DNA from: Muribaculaceae bacterium
GTDB lineage: Bacteria > Bacteroidota > Bacteroidia > Bacteroidales > Muribaculaceae
NCBI GenBank assembly: GCA_016292745.1
Contig: JAEDFO010000001.1
Location: forward strand, 1 to 64,000
DNA: 64,000 bases
Reading direction: 5' to 3'
Both the position numbers and the translations under genes were made by a program. The notes beneath the pieces are model-generated. The model saw only the letters and a program-made list of their open reading frames with translations. It did no database searches and had not been told where the DNA came from. Below, in pieces: positions 63,752 through 64,000 of this stretch (positions are counted from its first letter, which is position 1; each line of letters opens with the position of its first letter).

Positions 63752-64000
63752 ACCATATAAACAACCTTGGCTTCCAACCACTAAAAAAGAAATTGAGCGA
63801 TTGGGCTGGGATTATATAGACGTCATTCTATTTTCTGGTGATGCTTATATCGACCACCCTTCTATGGGCTGTGCAGTCATTGGTCGAGTGCTTGAAAGTG
63901 CCGGATATCGAGTTGCAATTGTTCCACAACCTAATTGGCAGGATGATTTACGTGACTTTTCCAAGCTGGGTGCACCACGGCTGTTCTTTGGTGTAAGTGC
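63738..64000 (+). CDS. YgiQ-type radical SAM protein, 5' part only
   Basis: An open frame starting inside the uvrB 3' end and running off the window. The 87 visible residues begin [20 protein letters not shown], then [20 protein letters not shown] and VIVPQ-type strands ([13 protein letters not shown]). This matches the N-terminus of YgiQ-family radical SAM proteins as I recall them (cobalamin-binding-like fold before the CxxxCxxC core). The iron-sulfur motif would lie beyond the window edge, so the assignment rests on the N-terminal part alone. Confidence 0.8.
   Translation, partial: MQTDKPYKQPWLPTTKKEIERLGWDYIDVILFSGDAYIDHPSMGCAVIGRVLESAGYRVAIVPQPNWQDDLRDFSKLGAPRLFFGVS

Noticed and set aside
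1..64000. CRISPR arrays, tRNA or rRNA genes, insertion sequences
   Set aside because: No regularly spaced repeats, tRNA cloverleaf or rRNA stretches, or transposase-like protein were recognised in a full reading of the window.

Overview
The window is chromosomal core sequence from a Bacteroidales bacterium, probably a gut Muribaculaceae-like species (the family is an inference). The evidence is an lpxC-fabZ fusion, serine palmitoyltransferase for sphingolipids, the Na+-pumping methylmalonyl-CoA decarboxylase operon, PorD and GldB-like proteins, DUF5606, DUF4250, and the Bacteroidetes promoter form TTG-N19/20-TAnnTTTG upstream of many units. I see no rRNA, tRNA, CRISPR array or intact insertion sequence.

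Layout. 1-432: a broken fragment of a large mobile-element protein abuts the malQ terminator. 433-8224: malQ, B12-dependent ribonucleotide reductase, a nitroreductase and dnaA. 8541-14713: an MCE lipid-transport protein with a secreted amidase, then gldB-like, aroE and comEC on the other strand. 14716-19355: a Tat-type DUF4434 protein, DUF5606, coaE, ybbR, yajC, nusB. 19423-25854: one leftward unit dnaN, exonuclease, coaBC, porD, recN, rlmB. 26074-35183: M13 peptidase, ABC-F ATPase, carB, carA, mntP. 35412-39114: a rightward three-gene operon of exported peptidoglycan-peptide enzymes (transglutaminase-like, NlpC/P60, dipeptide epimerase). 39185-42386: lipid A genes lpxD, lpxC-fabZ, lpxA. 42706-44565: spt and a pRiA4b ORF-3-like protein. 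44647-49187: methylmalonyl-CoA epimerase plus the decarboxylase alpha, gamma (lamin-tail fusion), biotin carrier and beta subunits, giving propionate and a sodium gradient. 49540-52324: dnaK, an exonuclease and a 58-residue DUF4250 gene. 52325-60018: an eight-gene leftward unit from a PASTA protein through rluD, an acyltransferase, a phosphoesterase, tex, a divergent HPPK, an MBL hydrolase and a VOC protein. 60232-61401: bamD and an RNA polymerase omega-like gene. 61652-64000: uvrB overlapping a radical-SAM YgiQ gene cut by the window edge.

The theme is cell envelope building and turnover (lipid A, sphingolipid, BamD, amidase, MCE, muropeptide enzymes) mixed with replication and repair (dnaA, dnaN, recN, uvrB, nrdJ) and anaerobic propionate metabolism. 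I found no clear new multi-gene system. The most unusual items are the mobile-element scar, the exported epimerase operon, the degenerate HPPK, the lamin-tail/OadG fusion, and a gldB promoter that predicts a leaderless mRNA. Promoter positions also correct several gene starts (nusB, bamD, DUF4434).
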